NCBI RefSeq assembly: GCF_000237085.1
Contig: NC_016627.1
Span: 3,038,118-3,102,117 of the forward strand
Reading direction: 5' to 3'
Origin: Acetivibrio clariflavus DSM 19732
Lineage (GTDB): Bacteria; Bacillota; Clostridia; Acetivibrionales; Acetivibrionaceae
DNA length: 64,000 nt
Position numbers and translations under genes: made by a program. Positions within the stretch are counted from its first letter, which is position 1; every line of letters begins with the position of its first letter. This document shows positions 55,929 through 64,000 of the stretch, piece by piece. The notes under the pieces are model-generated. The model saw nothing but the letters and a program-made list of their open reading frames with translations. It was not told the DNA's origin and made no database searches.

Positions 55929-58900
55929 TTAAACCTTTTTTAATATCTCCACTACATTATCAACTGACAATTCACCACTTTCCATTTTAGAAAGGGCAGC
56001 ACTTATTTCTGCTTCAATATCTTTTTCTTTTGGAGCTGCTTCATTTTTTGGATTAAGGCTCTCATTAATATAAGCAGCCAGTTTTGAAATTGTATAGTTT
56101 TCGAAAATGTCTGTTATATTTATACTTCCTGAATATATTTTTTTCAGCTCGTTATATACCTGGCTTAAAAGTATAGAATCTGCACCCAATTCGAAAAAGT
56201 TATCATTAACATTAATATCCTCGAACCCCAAAACATCCATAAATACCTGCTTAATTATTTTTTCTGTTTCTTTATAGTCTCTTCCGGCATTTAATACTTC
56301 TTTAGCTTCTACAGTCAAATTAGTATTATTGCTTTTTATTTTTTTACCGGCATCAATTCTTAGTTTTATTTGCTCGGATATCTTTAAAAAATGTCCGTCA
56401 ATAAAATTAAGCATCTTACTTCCATAATTCATTTCTCCCACAATTACTCTTTCTATATCCTTATGTAATATACAATCAAACGCTTTTATTGCTGTTTCAG
56501 TTTTTATCGCTTTAAACATGGTATCAATATTAACTTTGTTTTTTGCAGCCATTCCGGTATCTTTCCATGCAACCCAGTCAATAACACATGTTTTTTTACC
56601 TCGTCTGTTTCTGTTTACTGCGAAGGAATCCATATAGCAATTTGCTGCTGCGTAATCTGCTTGTCCAGGCGCAGTAAACACAGTTGCTATTGATGAAAAT
56701 AGCACGAAAAAGTCCATATTACACTCTTCAGTAACTTTATCAAGCACCCAAGTTCCATAAATTTTGGAATCAAATATTGTATTTATCTCTTCTTCCTTCT
56801 TTTCCAATATGAATCCTTGTCCTGAAACACCTGCACTATGTATTATTCCATTGATTCCACCATACTTGTCTTTTATCTCACTAACAATACTCGTCATAGA
56901 ATCCATATCAGATACATCCGCGCTATATATTATAACTTCCGATCCATTTGACTCTATAGCTTCAATTGCCTTAATGACTTTATACAACTTTTCATCTTTG
57001 CTTTCATTTATATGACTCCACAATTTTCTATCAGGTAACTTTGATCTATTGATCAAAACAAGTTTTACATTATTTTTTGAAGCAATAAATTTTGCAATTT
57101 CAAGACCGATTCCACCCAAACCTCCCGTAATAACATAAACACCTTCATTTTTTATTTGGACATTATTTCCTTTTTCTTTTTCAATATCAATAGCTACAAA
57201 TTCTTGAACATATCTTTTATTTTGACGATAAGCAACATTATACAACTGATTTTTTGCATTAAATTCTTTAATCAAATCATCGTTCTCCAAGCTAGACTCA
57301 TCAACATCAATATATCTAAACTTTAACAATGGATACTCTCTCGATATCCCTTTAATAAGCCCATACATAACAGCATTTTCAGATATAACATTTTCATCCT
57401 CGATTACTGAGTCAGCACATAGAGTTACCAGTACAAAATCTATTGGTTCAGCTATAGTGTTACTGTTTTTTATTGTCTTACACAAATAAAACAAATTATA
57501 AAAGTTCCTATTTACTTTTTGCTTTAAATCTTCAACATCATCAATTATAGATTTATCATCCACCGATAACAAATGAATTATCTGATGTATTCTTTCCTTT
57601 CCAATATCATCGAACAAGTGCTTAAAATCTGTTTCGCTATTCCTTATAACATATTTTTTTTCTTCAACTTTACTAAACATTTCACCAAATTCTACTTCAA
57701 TAACATTACTTCGTTCACTTCTCAAAATACTACAAATCCTATCTCCATAACCTTGTTTAGCCTTAAAAATAACGGTTACTTTATCCACTAAATCCAATGA
57801 AGTTTGATCCAGAAGTTCTTCCTTCCATTTTAAACCAAAATATATCTCATTTTCCAGGACTTCTTCAATATTATTCTTTTTAGAATTTGCTACCCAGTAT
57901 CTTTTTTTGCTGAATGGATAAAATGGCAGACTTATCTTTTTCACAGACATATCTTTGAATAATAATTCCCATTCCACATCAGCACCGTCAACATATAGAC
58001 TGCACACTTCTTCTAAAAGCATCAGATTAGTTCTTCCTGTCTGGACAAATTCCGAAAGTTTTTTATTTGCCATATTGCTAAATCTTTTTATCTCTTCCGA
58101 TGTCATTCCTTTATCGATAGAATTAGCTTTATGCTCCATCAGAATTTTATGTGCATTATAATAAAAACCTTCATGATTGCCACTTTTTAATTCTAAGTCT
58201 TTTAATATTTTTATTTTATTCAGAAAATCACTCTTGCTCCTGACAACAAACGCTAGTCTGTGTTCAAAATGACTCCTGCCTGTGTTTACGGTATAGCAAA
58301 TATTTCGAACATTTATGTTTATGTTTTCTGTAATAAACAAATTATATCTTTTAATCATCTCATAAAGCGCTTCCTGATTTTTAGCCGCTAGTGTAAAAAC
58401 CAAAGGAAAATCGTTTTCGCAATCATCTCGCACATTTTCATCTAAATATTCTTCAACTACTACATGACAATTGGTTCCACTCAAACCAAAAGAACTCACT
58501 CCGGCTCTTCTGGGATATTCACTCCTCTCCCATTTTCTCAAAGTGTCATTTATATAGACCGGCGAGTCAATAAAATTAATAAATGAATTAGGCATATCAA
58601 AATTTATTGTAGGAGGAATAACCTGATGTTTTAAGCACAATACCACTTTTATCAGTGAGGCTATTCCCGAAGCTCCAATTAAATGTCCAATATTTGCTTT
58701 AACAGAACCAATTCCACAAAACTGTTTTTTGCTTGTAGTTCTTTTAAAAGCATTAGAAATTCCTTTGATCTCTATTGGATCCCCTAGTGAAGTTCCTGTA
58801 CCATGAGTCTCTATATATTGGATTGTCTCAGGAGTTACTCCGGCTCTTTCCCACGCAGTTATAAGGAGATTTTCCTGTGCAATTGCATTTGGCGCGGTCA

Positions 58901-59822
58901 TTCCATTAGAAGTTCCGTCACTATTGCTTGCACTGCCTTTAATAACTGCATAAATATTATCTTTGTCTTCAATTGCTTTCTTTATGGGTTTGAGAATGAG
59001 AACTCCAATACCTTCTCCCCAAACAGTGCCGTTAGCTTCTTTATCAAAAGGCTTTAATTTATAGTCAGGAGATTCCATCATTTCAATTCTATTATCTTCT
59101 GACGGAAAGAGACTTAAACTCACGCCTCCGACTATTGCCATTTTGCATTCCTTGTTTTGCAAAGCCTTACAAGCATTATGAACTGCAACTAGAGACGATG
59201 AACATGCCGTATCAATAACCATATTAATACTTTTTAAATCAAAAAGATAAGATATTCTACCGGATATTGTCGACGATATCATTCCGGTAAAAGCTACAGG
59301 ATCAAGTTCATTCATAAAATCTTTATACAAAGGTTCACCCAAATGTGCTTTGCCAATGAAAACTCCTGTATCAGAACCAATTATGTTTTTCCCTGCAATC
59401 CCTGCATCTTCCAAAGCCTCCCAAACTGTTTCAAGCATAATCCTATGCGCAGGGTCCATTAGAGTTGCTTCCTTTGGCGTAATATTAAAAAACGCAGCAT
59501 CAAACTCATCTATCCTGTTCAAATACCCTTGATGTTGATATGGGTCATCATGTTCTTCGGCATTTTTTTTCAGCCTACAGTCTGTGTCTTTACGTCTAAT
59601 GTCAGGGAAAGCTCGTATGCTTTCCACCCCATTCACCAGATTATTCCAAAACTCTTTTGTATTATCAGCCATCGGAAACCTACAAGCCATACCTATAATA
59701 GCAATATCTTCTGTTACGTTATCCGAGTACTTTTGTATATCCATCAACATTGATTTAGCATCACTAACAGACAATTTTTTTTCTGCAACCTGTTGATATA
59801 TATATCTTTTTACTTTTTCCAC
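55929..59822 (-). CDS. Polyketide synthase module KS-KR-ACP
   Basis: A protein of 1297 residues, read from a GTG at 59822 that has GGGGG about 9 bases upstream; an ATG at 59885 adds 21 residues but has no ribosome site. A short docking segment, VKRYIYQQVAEKKLS, is followed by KS (about 37-460; DTACSSSL near 206, ETHGTGT, ANIGHL). Then come an AT-less linker ending in LPFYPFSKKRYW, a KR (GVYVITGGLGGIG near 894, FSSIAT, ADYAAAN) and an ACP (ELGADSILL near 1210; Ala replaces the usual second Gly). The C-terminus has a docking-type helix, ISAALSKMESGELSVDNVVEIL. It adds one beta-hydroxy ketide. Confidence 0.92.
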   Translation of the reverse strand: MEKVKRYIYQQVAEKKLSVSDAKSMLMDIQKYSDNVTEDIAIIGMACRFPMADNTKEFWNNLVNGVESIRAFPDIRRKDTDCRLKKNAEEHDDPYQHQGYLNRIDEFDAAFFNITPKEATLMDPAHRIMLETVWEALEDAGIAGKNIIGSDTGVFIGKAHLGEPLYKDFMNELDPVAFTGMISSTISGRISYLFDLKSINMVIDTACSSSLVAVHNACKALQNKECKMAIVGGVSLSLFPSEDNRIEMMESPDYKLKPFDKEANGTVWGEGIGVLILKPIKKAIEDKDNIYAVIKGSASNSDGTSNGMTAPNAIAQENLLITAWERAGVTPETIQYIETHGTGTSLGDPIEIKGISNAFKRTTSKKQFCGIGSVKANIGHLIGASGIASLIKVVLCLKHQVIPPTINFDMPNSFINFIDSPVYINDTLRKWERSEYPRRAGVSSFGLSGTNCHVVVEEYLDENVRDDCENDFPLVFTLAAKNQEALYEMIKRYNLFITENININVRNICYTVNTGRSHFEHRLAFVVRSKSDFLNKIKILKDLELKSGNHEGFYYNAHKILMEHKANSIDKGMTSEEIKRFSNMANKKLSEFVQTGRTNLMLLEEVCSLYVDGADVEWELLFKDMSVKKISLPFYPFSKKRYWVANSKKNNIEEVLENEIYFGLKWKEELLDQTSLDLVDKVTVIFKAKQGYGDRICSILRSERSNVIEVEFGEMFSKVEEKKYVIRNSETDFKHLFDDIGKERIHQIIHLLSVDDKSIIDDVEDLKQKVNRNFYNLFYLCKTIKNSNTIAEPIDFVLVTLCADSVIEDENVISENAVMYGLIKGISREYPLLKFRYIDVDESSLENDDLIKEFNAKNQLYNVAYRQNKRYVQEFVAIDIEKEKGNNVQIKNEGVYVITGGLGGIGLEIAKFIASKNNVKLVLINRSKLPDRKLWSHINESKDEKLYKVIKAIEAIESNGSEVIIYSADVSDMDSMTSIVSEIKDKYGGINGIIHSAGVSGQGFILEKKEEEINTIFDSKIYGTWVLDKVTEECNMDFFVLFSSIATVFTAPGQADYAAANCYMDSFAVNRNRRGKKTCVIDWVAWKDTGMAAKNKVNIDTMFKAIKTETAIKAFDCILHKDIERVIVGEMNYGSKMLNFIDGHFLKISEQIKLRIDAGKKIKSNNTNLTVEAKEVLNAGRDYKETEKIIKQVFMDVLGFEDINVNDNFFELGADSILLSQVYNELKKIYSGSINITDIFENYTISKLAAYINESLNPKNEAAPKEKDIEAEISAALSKMESGELSVDNVVEILKKV

Positions 59823-59933
59823 TGCTGCTACCCCCAATAATTTCAAGTAATTATAATTCAACCTTCCTATTTGGATATCAAACATATAAATTTTTATCTA
59901 TTTTCAGTAATTCCTTTAATGTTGATAATTGAA

Positions 59934-61631
59934 TTAATTCAAAAGACTTAAGCTTCCTACAGCAAATATTACTGCACTTAAAGAAGCAGACACCACCGGT
60001 AATACCCATAATTTCCGTTTAAAAACTATATAAATATATGGCATTATAATTCCCAACCCCAATACAAACATCCACATATATATACCTGAAAGACGCAAAG
60101 TCTGATCTACATAATACGTATAAATAGCTGGCGTAAATAATACAAAATACGGTACTGCGGTAAGTAAAAATGCTATATAGAAACTCCTTATTTTCACTGT
60201 TTTCTCCTTATACAGGACAACTACACTTATACCTATAAGACCTAATAATATTGGCCAAGTATATAGATAGCTTGTTCCAAATTCAAAAACAGAATAATAT
60301 AATGACATACCGATCCAATAAGCAAAAGAACCAAACAACAGCTCGAGCGTACTTATCCTTTTACCCAAAAAATTGTATATTAAGGAAACAATTGCAATTG
60401 TCAAAAATGCAAATGATGCTAAAAATATATCCCCAAAATCATTAAATAGAATCTTTTCCAAGTGATTTTTAAATACTCTCTCAGTACTGGATTCTATTAT
60501 TGTTATAATTTCGAAAGTAAATATAAGACTTATAACAAAACATATTAAACCTTGAACTATGCCTTTTATTGTAAACATATTATTTTTTAAGCCAATCCAC
60601 ACTAGCAAACCAAATAAACCAACTGTCAGTATTGCTAATGGAATAGCCCAGATCTTTGGATAAACAACAATTAATGATCTCATAATATTAAAATATATGG
60701 CATCACCCTCATTTCTCATTTCAGCTTCAAGATCCATATTTCCAAAATGCTTTAAAAGACTTACTGCATTCGTGCCGTGATGTTGTATTACTCTTTCATC
60801 CAAATTAGTGATAGTATCTTTTTTTGAATGATAGGCATAGAGACCTTTATTGAAAATAAAATTCAATCCCTGCTTATTTATTTCTTTAAAACCATCAAAA
60901 TCATTCAATCCAAAAGCATCATCCGCTGCCTTAATGGAAGAAGAAAAAGCAATAGGATATGGTGCTGCCTTTGCAAACTCCTTTACTATCCATCTATTAT
61001 TCTTGCCTGTATTAAACATTAATGAATAACCAGAGCAACCTTTACCATCAAAATTCAAAACAATTTTTATATCATCTATATATGGATATTCCCTTATAAA
61101 AGCCTTTGAACCATACAATCCAGTTTCCTCACCATCAGTAAATAGAAAAATTATATTATTTCTAAGCTTCTCAGATGCTTTCAATACTCTTAAACTTTCA
61201 AGAAGCACTGCTACTCCCGAACCATTATCGCCTGCTCCCGGAGCACCTGGGACCGTATCATAGTGAGCTGAAATAAGTATGGTATCTTTGCTTTTTCCCT
61301 TTCCATCTACTTTAACAAAAATATTTTCCACACTCGGATTTGAACTATGAATTTCCGCTTTAAAACCGAATTCTTTTACTTTTTCTGTGATATAATCCCT
61401 AACCCTCGAGTGTTCTTCAGAACCAACAGGATGGGGTTTCACTGCAATATTTTCTAAGTACTCCATTGCTCTTCCGGAAGAAAACTGTGTAAGAGAAATA
61501 TCAGCTGGTTCCGGGTCTGGGGGTTTTAGTTGATAAAAACCTACAAAAACCGAAAACGAAATAATGCATATAATTATAAAAATATGTACTAATCTTGGTA
61601 TTTTATGAATTATCAAAACATCGTTCTCCAT
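59934..61631 (-). CDS. Membrane-anchored M28-family zinc peptidase
   Basis: A 565-residue protein. An N-terminal transmembrane anchor (about 14-34) is followed by an extracytoplasmic M28 peptidase domain (about 50-320) with all expected ligands: His in ISAHYDT, Asp in GAGDNGSG, Glu-Glu in DGEETGLYG, Asp in NFDGKG and His in YAYHSKKDT. The last 230 residues form about eight transmembrane helices. The layout resembles the Fxna/ER-type M28 metallopeptidases. It lies between two synthase genes on the same strand, with gaps of about 50 and 110 bases, so it belongs to the cluster. It could trim a leader from the product or degrade it. The ATG at 61631 and a TTG three bases earlier are both possible starts. 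Confidence 0.9.
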   Translation of the reverse strand: MENDVLIIHKIPRLVHIFIIICIISFSVFVGFYQLKPPDPEPADISLTQFSSGRAMEYLENIAVKPHPVGSEEHSRVRDYITEKVKEFGFKAEIHSSNPSVENIFVKVDGKGKSKDTILISAHYDTVPGAPGAGDNGSGVAVLLESLRVLKASEKLRNNIIFLFTDGEETGLYGSKAFIREYPYIDDIKIVLNFDGKGCSGYSLMFNTGKNNRWIVKEFAKAAPYPIAFSSSIKAADDAFGLNDFDGFKEINKQGLNFIFNKGLYAYHSKKDTITNLDERVIQHHGTNAVSLLKHFGNMDLEAEMRNEGDAIYFNIMRSLIVVYPKIWAIPLAILTVGLFGLLVWIGLKNNMFTIKGIVQGLICFVISLIFTFEIITIIESSTERVFKNHLEKILFNDFGDIFLASFAFLTIAIVSLIYNFLGKRISTLELLFGSFAYWIGMSLYYSVFEFGTSYLYTWPILLGLIGISVVVLYKEKTVKIRSFYIAFLLTAVPYFVLFTPAIYTYYVDQTLRLSGIYMWMFVLGLGIIMPYIYIVFKRKLWVLPVVSASLSAVIFAVGSLSLLN

Positions 61632-61681
61632 CAAAGCTTATCAACCCTCTTTAATCAATAATTAAGCCCCATCTTTTTTCA

Positions 61682-64000
61682 TCATTTAATCAAACCTTCA
61701 ACTTCATCAACGGAAATATCTCCATTAGCTAACTTTTGTAAGATATCTTCTATATTATCTGATCCACTTTCTATAACAGCCGCAACTTCTTTTTCAGATG
61801 AAATCTCACTTTTTATTTTGCTTTCAATATATTCTGCCATTTTTGAAATAGAAGAATATGAGAAAATATCTGTAATATCAAGTATTCCTGGATACTCTTT
61901 TTCTACTTCCTGTAGTAATCTAGTGGCCAAAATTGAGTCACCACCAAGTTCATAAAAACTATCATAAATATTTATCTCATCAAGACCTAATACTTCTGCC
62001 CATATTTTCGACAAATTAACCTCTATCTGGCTATACGATTCTTCACCTTTTCCTTTCAAATTGATTTCAACACTTTTATAAGCTTTAGTATCATCTGAAC
62101 GCTCCAATCTCAATCTATCGATTTTATTTTCAATGGCTTCACTAAACCGAATCGGCTTTTCTTTTAGTAAACCGATGAAATTAAAATCCAATTCTCCTAT
62201 GATTACTCTGTCAATATCCTTATTTAAACTATATTCAAAAGCATCTATTGCATGATTCGTATGAATTGCTTTAAAGACTGTATCCGTATTCGTATTAGTA
62301 TTAAATGCCATACCGGTCTCTTTCCATGCAGGCCAATTAATAGTCAATGTTTTTATTCCTTTTCTTTTACCATATGAACAAAATGAATCAAGGAAAGAGT
62401 TCGCTGCTATGTAATCCCCTTGGCCTGGTAAATCAAATAATGAAGCTACAGAGGAAAACATTATAAAGAAGTCCAAGTTATCTTCTTTTGTCAAATCAAA
62501 TAATACTCTAGTTCCGTGAATTTTTGGTAAAATAACCTCACTAAACTTTTTAACATCTTTATTATATAGAAATCCTTCTCCAGCAACTCCGGCTCCGTGA
62601 ATAACACCATTGATACGTCCGTAGCGTTGTCGTAGATCATCAGTTAATTCCTTCATGGCGTTGTAATCTGATACATCAACTGCAAAAATCATGACCTTTG
62701 ACCCTTGTGCTTCTATATCCATAATTGATTTAATTATGTTGATTTGCTTTGTTTCTTTTCCTTCATCAACAATTTTGGTCCATTGGTCTCTGTCGGGGAA
62801 ATTTGAACGATTAATCAAAGCCAGATTAACTTTTGATTTTGTGCTTAAATACTTGCACACTTCAAGTCCAATCCCCCCTGTGCCACCAGTCACAAGATAC
62901 ACACCCTGCTGTTTAAAATCAACTTTATTTTCCCCAATCTCATCCATATTGATTTGATTAAGCTGTGGAACATATTTTATCCCTTTTCTATAAGCAGCCT
63001 TTTCATTTCTATCCCCTGAATAAAGTTCATAAATTATATCCTCATAAGTAATTTCATTATCAACATCAATGCGTTTACAATTCAACTTAAAATATTCATT
63101 CTTTATAGCATTAGACAGTCCAAGTAAAGCAGCATTATGAGGTATTATTACTTTTTCTTCACCGGTTATCTCATTTGCAAAACTCGATAGAACTATAATA
63201 TCTATATCATTTCTCAACTTACCATTAACAAATCCCTTAATCATATAAAACAAACTGTATATACCTTTCTCTATAGCTCTATCCGAACTGGAGAACTCAT
63301 CATAATCTTCTCCGTTATTAACAGTAAACATATGTAATATTTTCACTAGTTTCCTACAGCTAATCTCGGACACTAGCTTCTGATAACTTTCATAACTATT
63401 GTCAACAGTATAACTGTTATCGTTTATTTTCTGAAAACAGTTACCATAATTGACTTCAATAACATCCATTCCTTGCTCTCTCAACTTATAAGCAAGTTTT
63501 TCGCCCAATCCCAACTCGTCTTTAAAGATTAAGACACTTCCTTCTATCAATTTATGCTCATCATACTTAACCCTTTGTGGTACCCATTCATACTTATAAA
63601 AACAATTTTTCAACTTAAACATCTTACCAAAATCATTAGCCCTTTTTATGCTATAACCTTCTATTTCAGCAAAAACTTCGCCATTTTCGTTCATTAGCGT
63701 AATATCAAAAGATAATGTTTCGTTCAATCTATCAGATTCATTGTATTTTTTCACCAAATAACTATATATTCTTTTTGGTGTAGGTCCATAAAGTTTAAAA
63801 TTTTTATAGGCCAAAGGAAGATATTTTTCGCCAAGAGTAAGACTCACAGCATTCACTGCCATATCCAGTAATGCTGGATGAATATAAAATGAATTTAAGT
63901 CCTCACTAAACTTATCAGGTAAACTCAGTTCTGCAAGAGCCATATCCTGACTGCTGCATAATTTGTGATAATTCAACCATCTTGGCCCAAATTCAATAAA
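61682..64000 (-). CDS. Polyketide synthase, DH (partial)-KR-ACP, 5' end beyond the window
   Basis: The frame is open to the right edge, so about 772 residues are the C-terminal part of a larger protein. The first residues, FGPRW, and then YIHPALLDMAVNA belong to the second half of a dehydratase; Asp in HPALLD is a catalytic residue, and the catalytic His would be outside. Next come the KR (VYLVTGGTGGIG, catalytic FSSVAS and GDYIAAN) and an ACP (LGGDSILA). The protein ends in a docking-type helix, ILQKLANGDISVDEVEGLI. No AT domain is seen. The module would set a double bond or hydroxyl early in the chain. It is the most upstream synthase visible, and the cluster continues to the right. Confidence 0.92.
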   Translation of the reverse strand, partial: FIEFGPRWLNYHKLCSSQDMALAELSLPDKFSEDLNSFYIHPALLDMAVNAVSLTLGEKYLPLAYKNFKLYGPTPKRIYSYLVKKYNESDRLNETLSFDITLMNENGEVFAEIEGYSIKRANDFGKMFKLKNCFYKYEWVPQRVKYDEHKLIEGSVLIFKDELGLGEKLAYKLREQGMDVIEVNYGNCFQKINDNSYTVDNSYESYQKLVSEISCRKLVKILHMFTVNNGEDYDEFSSSDRAIEKGIYSLFYMIKGFVNGKLRNDIDIIVLSSFANEITGEEKVIIPHNAALLGLSNAIKNEYFKLNCKRIDVDNEITYEDIIYELYSGDRNEKAAYRKGIKYVPQLNQINMDEIGENKVDFKQQGVYLVTGGTGGIGLEVCKYLSTKSKVNLALINRSNFPDRDQWTKIVDEGKETKQINIIKSIMDIEAQGSKVMIFAVDVSDYNAMKELTDDLRQRYGRINGVIHGAGVAGEGFLYNKDVKKFSEVILPKIHGTRVLFDLTKEDNLDFFIMFSSVASLFDLPGQGDYIAANSFLDSFCSYGKRKGIKTLTINWPAWKETGMAFNTNTNTDTVFKAIHTNHAIDAFEYSLNKDIDRVIIGELDFNFIGLLKEKPIRFSEAIENKIDRLRLERSDDTKAYKSVEINLKGKGEESYSQIEVNLSKIWAEVLGLDEINIYDSFYELGGDSILATRLLQEVEKEYPGILDITDIFSYSSISKMAEYIESKIKSEISSEKEVAAVIESGSDNIEDILQKLANGDISVDEVEGLIK

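Larger units (their letters stand above)
33702..64000 (-). other. Hybrid trans-AT-type PKS/NRPS biosynthetic gene cluster (open to the right)
   Basis: Ten consecutive minus-strand genes: four polyketide synthases or hybrids, one NRPS, one membrane peptidase and four transport genes. Most gaps are 10-100 bases. Module order in transcription: DH-KR-ACP (partial), KS-KR-ACP, KS-KR-ACP-C, half C-A(Ser)-PCP-E-C-A-PCP-half C, KS-ACP-TR. No acyltransferase, phosphopantetheinyl transferase or loading module is inside the window; these should lie to the right or elsewhere. I do not know this cluster's product. Confidence 0.85.

Noticed and set aside
59823-59885. ATG at 59885 as start of the KS-KR-ACP synthase
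   Set aside because: No ribosome site upstream; the GTG at 59822 has a GGGGG site at good distance and begins directly at the docking helix.

Overview
The window looks like chromosomal DNA of a low-GC, anaerobic, polysaccharide-degrading clostridium, probably related to the Acetivibrio/Hungateiclostridium (Clostridium thermocellum) group. Supporting signs are the AT-rich base composition, strong AGGAGG-type ribosome binding sites with frequent TTG/GTG starts, T-box and TRAP-type RNA control, intracellular GH95 and GH4 glycosidases, and typical Firmicute housekeeping genes (smc, ftsY, ychF, polA, coaE). Species placement is inference; no rRNA or tRNA gene was seen.

Left part (1-11 kb): the start of trpE behind a leader with ten evenly spaced (G/U)AG triplets and an attenuator, a DEAD-box RNA helicase, a complete IS30-family element, a GT39-like membrane glycosyltransferase, ychF, cheW, and a DAHP synthase gene behind a phenylalanine-type T-box. 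Two aromatic amino acid genes 7 kb apart thus appear to use two different RNA attenuation mechanisms. Two membrane GGDEF proteins flank a GH95/GH4 glycosidase pair (9-16.5 kb).

Middle part (16.7-33.5 kb): an EamA exporter, a YvyF-like zinc-ribbon protein, a lytic transglycosylase, coaE, polA, a tiny DUF3006 gene, and an ECF sigma/anti-sigma pair split by an IS110-family element that probably encodes a bridge RNA. These are followed by ydcF, ftsY, smc and a PdxA-family dehydrogenase.

Right part (33.7-64 kb, running off the right edge): a hybrid polyketide/non-ribosomal peptide cluster, all on the minus strand and tightly packed. In transcription order it holds a DH-KR-ACP polyketide synthase (5' end outside the window), a membrane-bound M28 zinc peptidase, KS-KR-ACP, KS-KR-ACP-C, a two-module NRPS (predicted Ser with epimerase, then an unassigned residue), KS-ACP-thioester reductase, an MFS exporter, a two-domain FtsX permease, its ATPase and a lipoprotein adaptor. 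No acyltransferase domain is present, so the polyketide modules look trans-AT. The expected product is a ketide-D-Ser-X-ketide chain released by reduction and exported by dedicated pumps, with a peptidase that could process it or protect the host. This cluster is the best candidate for an undescribed system here.
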